Source: Labia minor
Lineage: Eukaryota > Arthropoda > Insecta > Dermaptera > Spongiphoridae
NCBI GenBank assembly: GCA_963082975.1
Contig: OY720346.1
Coordinates: 73,524,767-73,588,766 of the forward strand
Direction: 5' to 3'
Length of the DNA: 64,000 bases
Made by a program: the position numbers and the translations under genes. Below, one piece after another: positions 11,918 to 22,200 of this stretch (position 1 is the stretch's first letter; each line of letters opens with the position of its first letter). The notes under the pieces are model-generated. The model ran no database searches. It was given only the letters and a program-made list of their open reading frames with translations, and was not told the DNA's origin.

Positions 11918-12202
11918 TAGGCCTTCTTAGACTATGGGTCGCGACCACAAAGGCGATCGCGTAGCAACATTCTAGGGTCACGAGAGATTTTAATGTCAAA
12001 ATGTCAGAAATTATACAAATACACACTTAGATTTTAGATGTGTATTTGAGCATTTAGATTTATATGTACATATGTATATTGTTACCTAATAAATAAATCA
12101 TGAAAAAATATTTATATATATTTCTTTTATATTTATACGGAGTCGCCAGGAAACTCGCAATCATAAATAGGGTCGCGAATGAAAAAAGTTAAAGAAGCCC
12201 TG
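11918..12202. mobile_element. hAT MITE (GGGTCGCGA type)
   Basis: The ends are TAGGCCTTCTTA and AAGAAGCCCTG, with inner words GGGTCGCGACC and GGGTCGCGAATG as second-level inverted repeats. The flanks TACTAAAA (11910-11917) and TACTAAAT (12203-12210) match at 7 of 8 positions, fitting a hAT target duplication. It is non-coding and lies 19 bp from the mariner. Confidence 0.75.
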
Positions 12203-12524
12203 TACTAAATAATATAAAGCATTAAAACTCCGATTTAAAGACACCTCGTATATTAAGAGAAATTTTCCAAAAAAGACAGTCATTAATAAAAGAGAACAAT
12301 AATTTTAGAGAAATTTTTATTATATATTAATTTTTTATAGTTTATTTATATGTTATTAACCGAAATATAGCAGACATCTTAGCAAAATATTAAATAATAA
12401 ATATTCAATTTAAATTGAAAATGAAGTAAATGATAATATTAATTTTTGTTTATTAAATATTTAATAAGATTATCATTTATAAGGTAAAGGGTATGTTTTT
12501 TTATTATAATTTTAAATTGTACAG

Positions 12525-12611
12525 GTACTGGAAGGCATATGGGAAAGTTATCGCAATGTCATAAATAGATTAGAAATTGGTAGAGGAAAAGACCTTGCAA
12601 ACTCAACCGAG
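12525..12611 (+). CDS. Candidate internal coding exon of an unidentified host gene
   Basis: This 87-bp segment has a good acceptor (pyrimidine-rich run ending TTGTACAG at 12517-12524) and a strong donor (CCGAG/GTATGT at 12611/12612). Only one frame is open through it, beginning with Val-Leu-Glu-Gly-Ile-Trp and ending Asn-Ser-Thr-Glu, 29 codons with phase 0 on both sides. Composition is normal for protein, with no low-complexity bias, and no neighbouring repeat family includes it. I do not recognise the protein. Both flanks are repeat-laden, so it would be an exon between large introns. A chance open frame with good splice signals cannot be excluded. Confidence 0.5.
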
Positions 12612-13129
12612 GTATGTATGTTGAACTACGAATAATCTGTTAATAAATTTATTGGACCGTTCTGTGGGGAAAAGTTGGCGACTAATGCCCCTCGGACTCG
12701 CAAACAAGAAGCGATAGAATAGAAAGAGAAGGCATGCAAGCGGAAATAGGATAGGATAGGGTGTGTATTATATATATATATATATGTATATGTATATATT
12801 ATATTTTGTAAAATCTTTACATGGTTTACAAAGAATTCTTTAATTAAATATCCAGAGAGAATGGGAGAGAGAGAGGAGATGAAGATAATAATACAGGTTA
12901 TATTAGGGAAAAAAATAATCTCAAGGGATCCAATTAATATTTAGTTTCAAAACTTGATAACTTAATCAATTCATTTAGTATTATCGGATTACTTAAAAAA
13001 AATCAATCAAAATAAAATATACCTTGCAACATATTTGTTACAGGCATTTAATACATTAATTAAAAAAAAAAAAAACTTAAAAATAATTGATGGATCCTAG
13101 AAATTATAAGTATCTATAATAAGGTAAAC
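12612..13129. other. AT-rich stretch with TA microsatellite
   Basis: If the exon upstream is real this is intron sequence. It contains a TA/TG run at 12768-12800, a GA-rich patch at 12855-12880 and an A run at 13063-13074. No element boundaries were recognised. Confidence 0.4.
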
Positions 13130-13131
13130 GT

Positions 13132-14320
13132 ACCAGTAGTTGACCGCCTTAAGAGAAATTTAAAAAAAAACACTAATATTCTGTAACAAAAGTGAGAATA
13201 ACAACAAAACAAGGGTTAACATATTGTATAACTATTTTTAATTATCACTATAACCCAAACAGTTAACTCAGCGGTTCTCAACCTTTTAGTATTCACGGCC
13301 CAATTTTCAATCATAATTTTCATTGCGCCCCCCCTCCCCAATGAAATGAAAACAGTTTACTTTTTTTTTAGAACGATATTGAAAAAAAAGTCGGAAATAT
13401 TGTTTGAAAGCTTCTTTAGTTCGAAAAATTTTGGCCACAAAATCATCTTACTTTTTTTTTAGAACCATATTGAAAAAAAATAAAAATTTTTCAAAAGTTA
13501 GCGCCCCACAGGTTGGGAACCGCTGGGTTAACGTATATTTAAATATTTTTTTTAAATTTTTTTCTAAACGTATATTTTGTGTTCTAGTAATTGACCATCT
13601 TAAAATCTAAAGTTTTAGTAATTGACCATATTGACCACTAACTTCAATACAATTATTTTCATCTGTGTGATGTTTTAAAACTGAAGTCACAATATTCAGA
13701 ACTATTAACTCGTTCGTTACAAACTGTCTTTTCTCCTTTAATTTTGTTTTCACTATCCAACTTTTTCCTTTTCATCTCAAACGCTGCTCATTTTTAATCT
13801 TTTCTAATTATTCTTAAATAAATAATACATAAATTTAATAAATGATATTTATTATTACTTATATTAATAAAAATATTTAAGTAATTGACCAACCCCGGGC
13901 AATTTCTAAAAAAAATGTAAAATTTGTTTAAAAAATAGACCACCCCATTGATAATTGTTAATGTGTACATTAAGTAAAATTTTTCAAATTGATTAATATA
14001 TTTTGTAGTATAAACTATTGAATTGCACTTTTGGATTGAAATTATTATTAAATTAAACAAAATATATTGAATATAAAGTGAAGCCTATCCTTATCGAATT
14101 GTTAACCTAACCTTAAAATTCAATAACACTTTTAAAAAATTCACAATTCTATTATAAATGCAGCGATTGGTCTCTGTTTGATTGTTAAGCAATCCCCCAA
14201 AGAGGCTCTTATTTATATTTATCGATATCTTGAGTTTAATTTGAAATTAAAAAGCTTATTTTGATGAAAAATCTATCAAATGGCCAATTACTGCCCAACT
14301 ACTGGTACGCGCGTTTTCCC
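13132..14320 (-). mobile_element. TA-flanked pogo-like element, copy 1
   Basis: The left terminus AGGTAAACGTACCAGTAG and the right terminus, complementary to GTACCAGTAGTTGG, form inverted repeats, with TA on each side (13130-13131, 14321-14322). Internally it shares long blocks with 39003-40555 in opposite orientation, including the start of the same ORF, here stopped after four codons near 13790. A hAT MITE is inserted at 13269-13525. TA duplication and coding traces in the sister copy suggest the Tc1/mariner/pogo superfamily. Confidence 0.7.
13269..13525. mobile_element. hAT MITE nested in the pogo-like element
   Basis: Terminal inverted repeats are CAGCGGTTCTCAACC and GGTTGGGAACCGCTG. Flanks AGTTAACT and GGTTAACG match at 6 of 8 bases. 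The interior holds the phrase TTTTTTTTAGAACGATATTG twice in variant form (near 13365 and 13450), a cassette shared with other hAT MITEs in the window. Confidence 0.8.
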
Positions 14321-14389
14321 TATATATTATTTCATTTATCTATATTATTTATTTAAATATAATTTTATAAATGTTTCTATCAACTATAA

Positions 14390-14673
14390 CAGTGATACTC
14401 TTTTTTTTACTGCGGCACACTTTTAACGGTTTAAAAATTTGGCGGCACACAAAGAAAATGATAAGTGTAATAATCATACCAATTTTTACTTTTTTTTTTA
14501 GAAACATATTGAAAAAAAGTCGGAAATGTTTAAGAGCCTGATCGTAAAAACATTTGACCTTTTTTTACATACATATACTATAAATAAGTACTTTTTCTTA
14601 ATTTGAACTTTACATTTGTAAAATTTAGCGGCACATTTTGAAAATTTCGCGGCACCGTGGTTGAGAATCACTG
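14390..14673. mobile_element. hAT MITE (GCGGCACAC type), copy 1
   Basis: The ends are CAGTGATACTC and GAGAATCACTG, with GCGGCACAC words just inside both. Flanks AACTATAA (14382-14389) and AACTATAG (14674-14681) match at 7 of 8 bases. The interior contains ATATTGAAAAAAAGTCGG and AAATGTTTAAGAGCCTG. Relatives are near 38124 and 55445. Confidence 0.85.
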
Positions 14674-14681
14674 AACTATAG

Positions 14682-15264
14682 AGTATATATTTTTCTTTTT
14701 TTTCTTATATTATATTATTCCATGGCTTTTTATTTAGATCTAGATCTAGACAATTCAACTAGTTTATTTATTCTTTAATATTCATTTAATTAACATATTC
14801 ATATTATAATTTAATAGATATATTTATAATATATTTAAAAAATGTTTATGCAGTTTGGAATTGCATTCCAATTTATTTCAGCCAAAAGAAAAGAAAGGAA
14901 CCATGATAATTAGATAAAATTTATTTATTTATTTATTTTTAATCTATCCATCTTTATTATTAGGAATAGTTAAAGAAATACGATGGACTTTCTTCTGGTA
15001 TTTCATGTTCAAATAAAAAGTCCTCACCAAACAAGTAAAGATCTTAATAAAAATTAAAAAAAAAAAAAATTAAATTAAAAAAAATAAAAAGAGATAAAAT
15101 AAACGAGATAAACAAATATATAAAAAGAATATAATTTTATAAAACTTATCTGAAAGATAACAACGAAGTTTGAAGAGAAAAAACATCTCCTCACTGGTTG
15201 AAGGTTCTCTCTAGAATGAATGAATTTGTAAATTTACTTTATTATATTATTAAATATATATATA
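14682..15264. other. AT-rich stretch, nothing recognised
   Basis: A/T-rich sequence with poly-A tracts near 15055-15085. No coding or element signatures were seen. Confidence 0.5.
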
Positions 15265-15457
15265 TAAGGTGACCATATTTTGAAAACATCAAATCAGGAC
15301 ATTTTACTTTTTTTTAGAAGCAAATTGAAAAAAATTTGAAAAAAGTACAAAATGTCCTAAATATTTAAAAAAACGGAACAGATATCAAAAAGAAGGACAG
15401 TTAGGAGGACACTTACAAAATAAGGACAGAGCTTAAAAATGAAGGACTGTCATCCCT

Positions 15458-16001
15458 AAAGCCCAATTTACACGTGCTTAGTACTTGTCATTAGTTCAGG
15501 GGTGGGCAAATACATTTAAGCGCGGGCCAAAATGAAATTTTCAAAATGTCTTCCAGTGTATATTTATATATATATATATATATAATTTATAAATAATATT
15601 ATATAAATATTTTCTTTTAGAATTAGATTAGAAACAATTTTTTATAAATAAATATTATTTATTAATTTTAATTAATAATTTATAATTAATTAAATTTAAT
15701 TTAAATATAATATATTATGTTATTTAATCCAATTCAAATTGCGAGATAGTCGAGTGGAGACACTCCAGCTAATTTATTAGTGAATAATTAATGAATATTT
15801 ATTTTTTCAAAATGTTTTCCAGGCCGGAGGACCATATTTCGAAAACACTAATAAAAAAATTTATCTTTTTTTTTTGAGACAAATCAAAATAAGAGCCAAC
15901 TTTTTCAACGGGCCGGCGGACGTTCAAAAAGCCCGCGCTTAAGAGTATTTGCCCACCCCTGAACTAATGACAAGTACTAAGCCCGTGTAAATTGGGCTTT
16001 A
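15458..16001. mobile_element. Long-arm inverted-repeat (foldback-like) MITE
   Basis: Two arms of about 57-70 bp are near-perfect inverted complements (15458-15527 and 15931-16001). They begin AAAGCCCAATTTACACG and run through TTAGTACTTGTCATTAGTTC and CAGGGGTGGGCAAATAC. A TA lies just outside each end if the element starts at AAGCCC. The loop contains GGGCCAAAATG and GGCCGGCGG words typical of hAT-type MITEs, plus a Helentron-like fragment. Confidence 0.7.
15635..15768 (+). mobile_element. HINE-like repeat, family 1, 3' fragment (copy b)
   Basis: It retains the A/T-rich 3' half, GCGAGATAGT (15741-15750) and the GAGTG-GAGA-CACTC hairpin plus CCAGCT. The 5' half is absent. A 16-17-bp direct repeat TTCAAAATGTCTTCCAG / TTCAAAATGTTTTCCAG (15540-15556, 15806-15822) brackets it. 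The same 3' fragment with matching flanks recurs at 25370-25545. Confidence 0.6.
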
Positions 16002-16023
16002 AGGAGGACAATTGGTCACCTTA

Positions 16024-16038
16024 ATATATATATACATT

Positions 16039-16079
<41 letters not shown>

Positions 16080-16756
16080 CTAATATATAATATATAAAAT
16101 CTAAAAGACTTATTGAATAAATAATATTATAAATTAAATAAAAGATTATTAATATTTATTATTTAAGTTATCATTACCTTAAAAGGATAAATCATAAAAA
16201 TGTTTATTATATATATATATAACATTATTAAATAAATATAAAATAATTTCAAGATTTGATAAATATACAAGAAGTCCAAAGTGTAGCCAATTTTTTTTTT
16301 CAAAGTATACTCTTAAGCCCAAGTGACAAACTTTGCACTCTCATCAACTGTGGGTGTATGTCGGGGACTGAAAGAAGAAAAAAAAGGGGCAAACAACGAT
16401 GATGCTTCTAGAAGGCGAAATATGTTGTGGCGAATTGATTAATCTTCGGATGAAAAAACTCTTGCCAACTTCCCGACGACCTCAACCACAACCCCACCCC
16501 CCCAAAAAAAAAATAAATCGACGAAATGTTTATCGCCACAGACGTCGTTGGTCCTTGCTTAGAAGGCAACCGGAAAAATTAATTCTATTTTAGTCCCACC
16601 CGCCGCCACTTAAACTACCTGCAGACTCCAACAATTTATCAAAAATGTTCATTACTAACGAAAAAGAGAAGAAGGGGTTGAGTAAAAGAGAAAAGTTCTA
16701 TTGTATACTGTACTAGTCGAATTAAAACATTGTTAGGAGTATATATATTGTATATA
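16024..16756. other. TA microsatellites and a more complex patch
   Basis: A TA run at 16042-16074 is followed by AT-rich sequence. A higher-complexity patch at 16290-16640 includes a 64-codon frame at 16399-16593 (+) that is Arg/Pro/Lys-rich and interrupted in quality by a poly-C/poly-A stretch. I do not recognise it and regard it as unlikely to be coding. Confidence 0.35.
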
Positions 16757-17598
16757 CCAGGTGTAAAAGTATGAAACCGGACTTTTTGTGTAAAAATTGC
16801 TCGTCTGTTATTTGAAATTTATAAAAAATACTTTATTCAAAATAGTCTCCATTGGAATTTATACTTTTTCCCCACCTTTTCGGCACAAAACAATTTTTCC
16901 TTTAAAACAAACCAGTTATCGGGCCATTTTCGAACATTTTCATACGAATCGAATCTAATGCATGTTCCAATGATGCGAATAGATGGTAATCAGAAGGAGC
17001 CAAGTCTGGAGAATAAGCCACATGCGCTAGTTCTTCCTCGATCGTATCCGTGACCCGTTTTGTTGTGTGTGAGAAGGCATTATCATGAAGCAAAATTACT
17101 TTATGTTGCCTTTTTGCATATTCCGGTCGTTTTTCACGAATTGCTCAATTCAAATCGATCATTTGTTTTTGGTAGCGTTTGTTAACGGTTTCACACCAGA
17201 TTTTAGTAGCTTATAATATAATATATTATAATCTTTCTTGGTGGCTTCTCACGTTTCTTGTTTCTAAAGTCAAAATTACCACTAGTAAATTTTTTAAACC
17301 ACTCAAAGCATTGAGTTTTGCCAAGAGCATGTTCACCGTATGCTTCGACAAGCATTCAATGTGATTCTGCAGCAGTTTTCTTCACATGATAGGAGAAAAC
17401 CAATGCTATCCGCAAATCATACTTCTTAGGCACAAACTCAACTTGTTTGAGGTTATAGAAAAATATACCGGTGTATGAAACTCTTAGGTTATTGTGTGTT
17501 GACAAACTTTGTCAGCTGTTAGAGGAAGAAGAAGCAGCCTTATGGTCGTTAAACTGATACCGAGCACCATTATCCGGGTTTCATACTTCTACACCTGG
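16757..17598 (-). mobile_element. Internally deleted mariner (copy 3)
   Basis: The element is 842 bp with TA on both sides (16755-16756, 17599-17600) and inverted repeats starting CCAGGTGTAAAAGTATG. Minus-strand frames show the mariner catalytic segment LHDNAFSHTTKRV followed by YSPDLAPSDYHLF (17093-16960), so the second and third Asp residues persist. Upstream coding is fragmented and shortened by at least 400 bp compared with a normal mariner. Confidence 0.88.
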
Positions 17599-17600
17599 TA

Positions 17601-18502
17601 TGGTACATTCGTGTGGTACCCTCACCCCATTCTGGTCAGTTTATATAAAGATTCATGATCAATTAAATGCGAGGCTAAAATTTCAATAATATACTTATTA
17701 ATAAATAACCTTTGCATTTCAAACATTCATTCGAGAATTAATATTATCAATATAAAAGTATATAAAAATTAAATAATAAATTATATATGATATAATATAA
17801 GTATTATATTATAGAATATGTTATTATAGGTGTATATATTAAAAGTATATATGGATGTTAAAGATTTAATATATCCCTAGATATAAAATTGAAATATATA
17901 ATCATGGTACCATCATGTATCCCTTTTATAGAATGAAATTCCCCTATTAAAAACTATTATCACCATTTGAAAATTTCTCATTAAAAGACAATAGAGTTCA
18001 ATTAAAAAAGATTCATTCCCACTCACTTTATTTCATAACTTCACCTGACTAATGAAGTTGTTAATCACTTAATCCAGACACAAACGCTATATTTTTTTAA
18101 TTCCTCTAATTACTCTTTAAACAAAACATTAATTAACCATCTTTTTAATTACACTTTAATCAAACGACTGGTTTGAAACAATACTAAATTATATGTAAAT
18201 GAAAAGGGGAGAGTATTTCTAGTTATATTATACAATAAATATTGTAAATGAACAACAGGAGATGACTAATCCAAATATTTTACATATATGTCAATTCTTA
18301 TCAATGATTTCACTCATCTATTGAATAAAATTACATTATTAACAATTCACAATATTAAACAATAGTTATGTATTGAAAATTTTTCTATTTAAATTCAATA
18401 TATCTATTTTTTTTTTATGTAATTATTTAATTAAAAAAACAACTAAAAGTTTATATATATCTTTGAAATATATTGTAATTAAAATAGTAAAAATTGTATT
18501 TT
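17601..18502. other. AT-rich stretch, nothing recognised
   Basis: Very A/T-rich sequence without open frames or paired termini. Ends at the BEL/Pao insertion site. Confidence 0.5.
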
Positions 18503-18507
18503 CTTTG

Positions 18508-19093
18508 TGAATGGGACAGGGCAAACCGGTCGGCAATTAGACGATTTTAATCCCCGGTCCCGGCGGGTTGAGCTGGTTCGGTGAAAGGAATGGAGTGTGC
18601 TTACCGCTTTGGTGTTAAGCTGTACCTTCCAGCGGGTTGCGATGTATCTATGCGCGGTGAAAGGGGCCGAAAACGCTTGTTTCCTCCTGCTTCTTAAATG
18701 CGGGTATGAAAAGATGATAAATAGAGCGGGTGGGAAGCGAGTGAAAGTGAGATGGATGATGTTGATGTAGCGACTAAGAGAGCAGGTATGAGATTGTATG
18801 AGCGCGGGTGTGTTGCGTGTTTCTCGTGTGAGAGCTTCACAGCAAGTGTATATAGCGAATAAGAGAGCGGGTATCAGCGCGGGTCTGTAGCGTGTTTATC
18901 GTGTGAGAGCTTCACAGCAAGTATATATAGCGAATAAGAGAGCGGGTATCAGCGCGGGTCTGTAGCGTGTTTATCGTGTGAGAGCTTCACAGCAAGTATC
19001 TATATGTATCGTGCATTCACCAGAGTGCGCTTCAGTACACTCTAAAGGAGGGGTCAGGAGAAAGGGGTGGGAGGTGACTATTTGTCCCAAACA
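18508..19093 (-). repeat. BEL/Pao 3' LTR
   Basis: 586 bp, offset exactly 4808 bp from the other LTR. On the minus strand it begins TGTTTGGGAC and ends CCATTCA. It is GC-richer than its surroundings. A 75-bp tandem repeat (three units) occupies the middle. Confidence 0.95.
18769..19003. repeat. 75-bp tandem repeat within the LTR (3 units)
   Basis: Units start at 18769 (85 bp, divergent), 18854 (75 bp) and 18929 (75 bp). Each contains AGAGAGCGGGTATCAGCG and GTGTGAGAGCTTCACAGC. The same array is in the other LTR at 23577-23811. Repeats in an LTR may hold promoter or enhancer elements. Confidence 0.9.
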
Positions 19094-19108
19094 TGCCCCC
19101 ACTCTTGA
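19094..19108 (-). other. Candidate polypurine tract
   Basis: On the minus strand the bases AAGAGTGGGGGCA directly precede the TG of the 3' LTR, the position and purine content expected for plus-strand DNA priming. Confidence 0.65.
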
Positions 19109-19292
19109 AGGATTCTTCAAAACACAAATCTTAAAACTAGTGATACCCCTTTTAATGAGAAACAAAGAAAAGAAAAGAGCAAAATTATTAAGAAAAAATA
19201 AACAAACAAATAAAACAAACAAACAAACAAAATAAATAAAATAAATTTCTCCGTAACCTATTTGGGCCGGAGAAATAATGGAGAGTTTTCCA

Positions 19293-22200
19293 TTATTGAG
19301 TAGGTAGCCGACACAGACGAACCACCGGTCGTTTATATGAGCCGGATTTGGTTTTTATCCATGCGACCCTCGGAATTCCGTCCGAGCCAAGAATCACTCT
19401 TTCCACCACTCCCATAGGCCACTTTAAAGGATGGACATTGTCCATCTGCATCACTACAATAGTTCCGACTTTTATCGGATTTGTAGCAGTGTTCCATTTT
19501 TCCCGCTGCTGTAACAGATGTAAATAGTTCAAACTCCAAGCCTTCCAAAATGATTGAACCATTTGATCCATCAATTTATGTCGTTGCACGAGGTTGACCA
19601 CTTCATTTCCGATATCATAAGCGGGAAGGTGGGCTAATGGTTGAGCCATAAGGAAGTGAGCGGGTGTTAATGCGGTAGATTCGTTTGGATCCTCACTAAG
19701 TAAGGTTAGGGGGCGTGAGTTTAGGATCGCCTCTATTTGTATAAGAGCCGTATTCAGCTCCTCGTAAGAGAGTAACTGAGTGCTTATTACTCTCCTTAAA
19801 TGCGTCGGAAATTTTAAATTCACAGTCAATGATAATTCCATTTGAAAATTATCCCAATCCTTTATAATTGATTTCGGAGGCGGGGCGTCCCAATCTAAAT
19901 TAAGAAGCCATAATATTTTTATAAGTAATTTAGCGTACATGATGACAGGCGCTACTAATCCCAAAACGTCCCATAGTCGCGCTACTGTCGATAAGATATT
20001 TCGTTTTGTACATCTTTTATTTGTATGCGATATTTTAAAATAGAATTCATCAGCTACAGGTGACCATTCTAATCCTAATATTTTTAAATCGTTATTTTTT
20101 TCAAAATCCTTTAGCTGATCATGAAGAAACTCTCTTGGAATTATTTCCTGTACAGAATTTGAATTTGTAGCCCATTTAGATAAGTCAAATTTAGCGGTTT
20201 TAAAAATATTAGTTAATTGATCAAATACCTCTTTTGTTTCATTTTCAGTCATTAAAGAGGTGCATATGTCGTCCATATAGCTATCTCTTTGAATGATTGT
20301 TGCGGCTAATGGAAATTTTTTACCTTCTTCAAATACTAGTTGGCGAAGAGTTCTTAATGCGAGAAATGGACTACAATTTAATCCGAAAGCAAGGCGATTA
20401 AATTCGTAAATTGATATAGCGTCTTTGGAGTTAAATCTATATATTAATCTTTGAAATTTTCTATGTTCCGATTTAACCCCTATCTGAAGGTACATTTGTT
20501 TAATGTCCGTTGTTAGAGCCCAGCGAAATAATCGAAAATTTAATAATATGATAAATAAATTATTTTGTAAATTAGGCCCTGTATATAAAATGTCATTAAG
20601 GGCGCGATGACTATCACTCTTAGCGCTAGCGTCCAATACAATTCTTAATTTAGAGGATATTTTATCCTCTTTCCAAACCCCGTGATGCGGAATAATATAC
20701 CCTTTATCTTTATCAGGGTTTTCTACTAGCGATAAATATTTATTATCAATATAATTCTGTATAACTTTATTATATTCTAAGCGCATTTGAAGTGAATTAT
20801 TTAATTTTAAGAATCTATTTTTTGCCATTTCAAAAGAATTGCCTAGCAATTGAGGATCTTCCTTAAAAGGTAGACAAACAAGATAACGTCCATCGTTTCC
20901 CCTTTTAATCGTATCTTCGTATAGTTTCTCACATTTATTATCATCCGCACTCAACAATTTCTCATTAGGAACCTCCTCAATTTCCCAGAATTTTTCTAAA
21001 GTTTTTTCAATTGTCATTTCATTCCAAATGTGAAGAGAAAGCCATTCATTATTCGATTGGGATGAGTTAAATTCCCCCAAAAGAATATACCCCAGCGTGG
21101 TTTCTATAGCATCTGGGAAGTTATTAGGCGCCTTAATTCGTCCCGATAATAATAATTTTGAGAACAGCGATGCTCCAATTACCAAATCAATTTCACCCGG
21201 TTTGTAAAAACTATCATCTGCCAAAGCGATGCCTCCGAGATACTTAAACTCTCCCGGACAAATGGATTGAGATGGTAATTTATTGGTTATCGTATTAACC
21301 ACTAACGCGTCTATTGAATATTGAATTGCGGATGGCATTCGTGAAAAGAATTTAAAAGAACAATGACCTAAGACGATAGTTTTATGTCCACCGATCCCGC
21401 TAAGCGAGTGATGTTTTAATTTAGAATAATTTAATTTTAGTTTTTTAATACAGGAATTAGTGATAATATGACTTTGTGAGCCACTGTCAATTAACGCCCG
21501 AATGGTCTGGCTACGACCTCTCGAGTCCAGCGTGTTGATTTGCGCTGTTGCCAAAAATATTTGATTAGTCGATTGACTCATAGCTACTACAGGTTCAAAG
21601 GTGGAGGGGGGCGTGTGAGCGGAGGGATAAGGAGAAGTATCCCCACCTCTTCTCGAATTGGAGACCTCCTCTCTTCTCCTCTCAGGGTCGTGTAGAAGGG
21701 TATGATGGCGTTTCTTACAGATAATACATGTATTTTTTGATTTGCAATTTTTATCAATATGCTTGCTACTCAAACAATTGGAACATAATGATTTTTTATG
21801 AACAATTTCGATCCTTTTTTTCACGGGAAAGTTTTGGAATTTAAAACATTTAAAAATTAAGTTATGATTTTCCAAATTGCAAATTATACATTTATCTATA
21901 GATTTTTCAGAATTCGCTGTTAAATGCGAATGAAAATTATTTTTTGTAATTGGTAATTTTGCGGGAAATTCCAAATCTTTTTTAATGTTCGGAACGCGGT
22001 CTAAAATTTTCACTCTTTGTTTAACAAATGTAATAAAATCATTAAGCGAGGGGATTTCTTTATCTCGAACAGATATTTCAAAATTTTGCGCGGTTTGTGT
22101 ATCTACCTTTTTTAAACCCCAAAAAAGAAAAATAAAATCTAACGCATCTTCAATTTTTAAAGATTTAAAAGCGGCTATCGAAGCATCAAAACGTTCGATG

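Larger units (their letters stand above)
15267..16021. mobile_element. TA-flanked MITE hosting nested elements
   Basis: Short inverted ends AGGTGACCA and TGGTCACCT are flanked by TA (15265-15266 and 16022-16023). Outer body words such as AATCAGGACATTTTAC and GAAGGACTGTC lie only at the left. Most of the length is a second element with long inverted arms (15458-16001). Confidence 0.6.

Noticed and set aside
18978..19235. 85-codon frame beginning in the LTR (also at 23786)
   Set aside because: Identical start in both LTRs and a Lys/Thr-Asn repeat tail; translation of LTR DNA.
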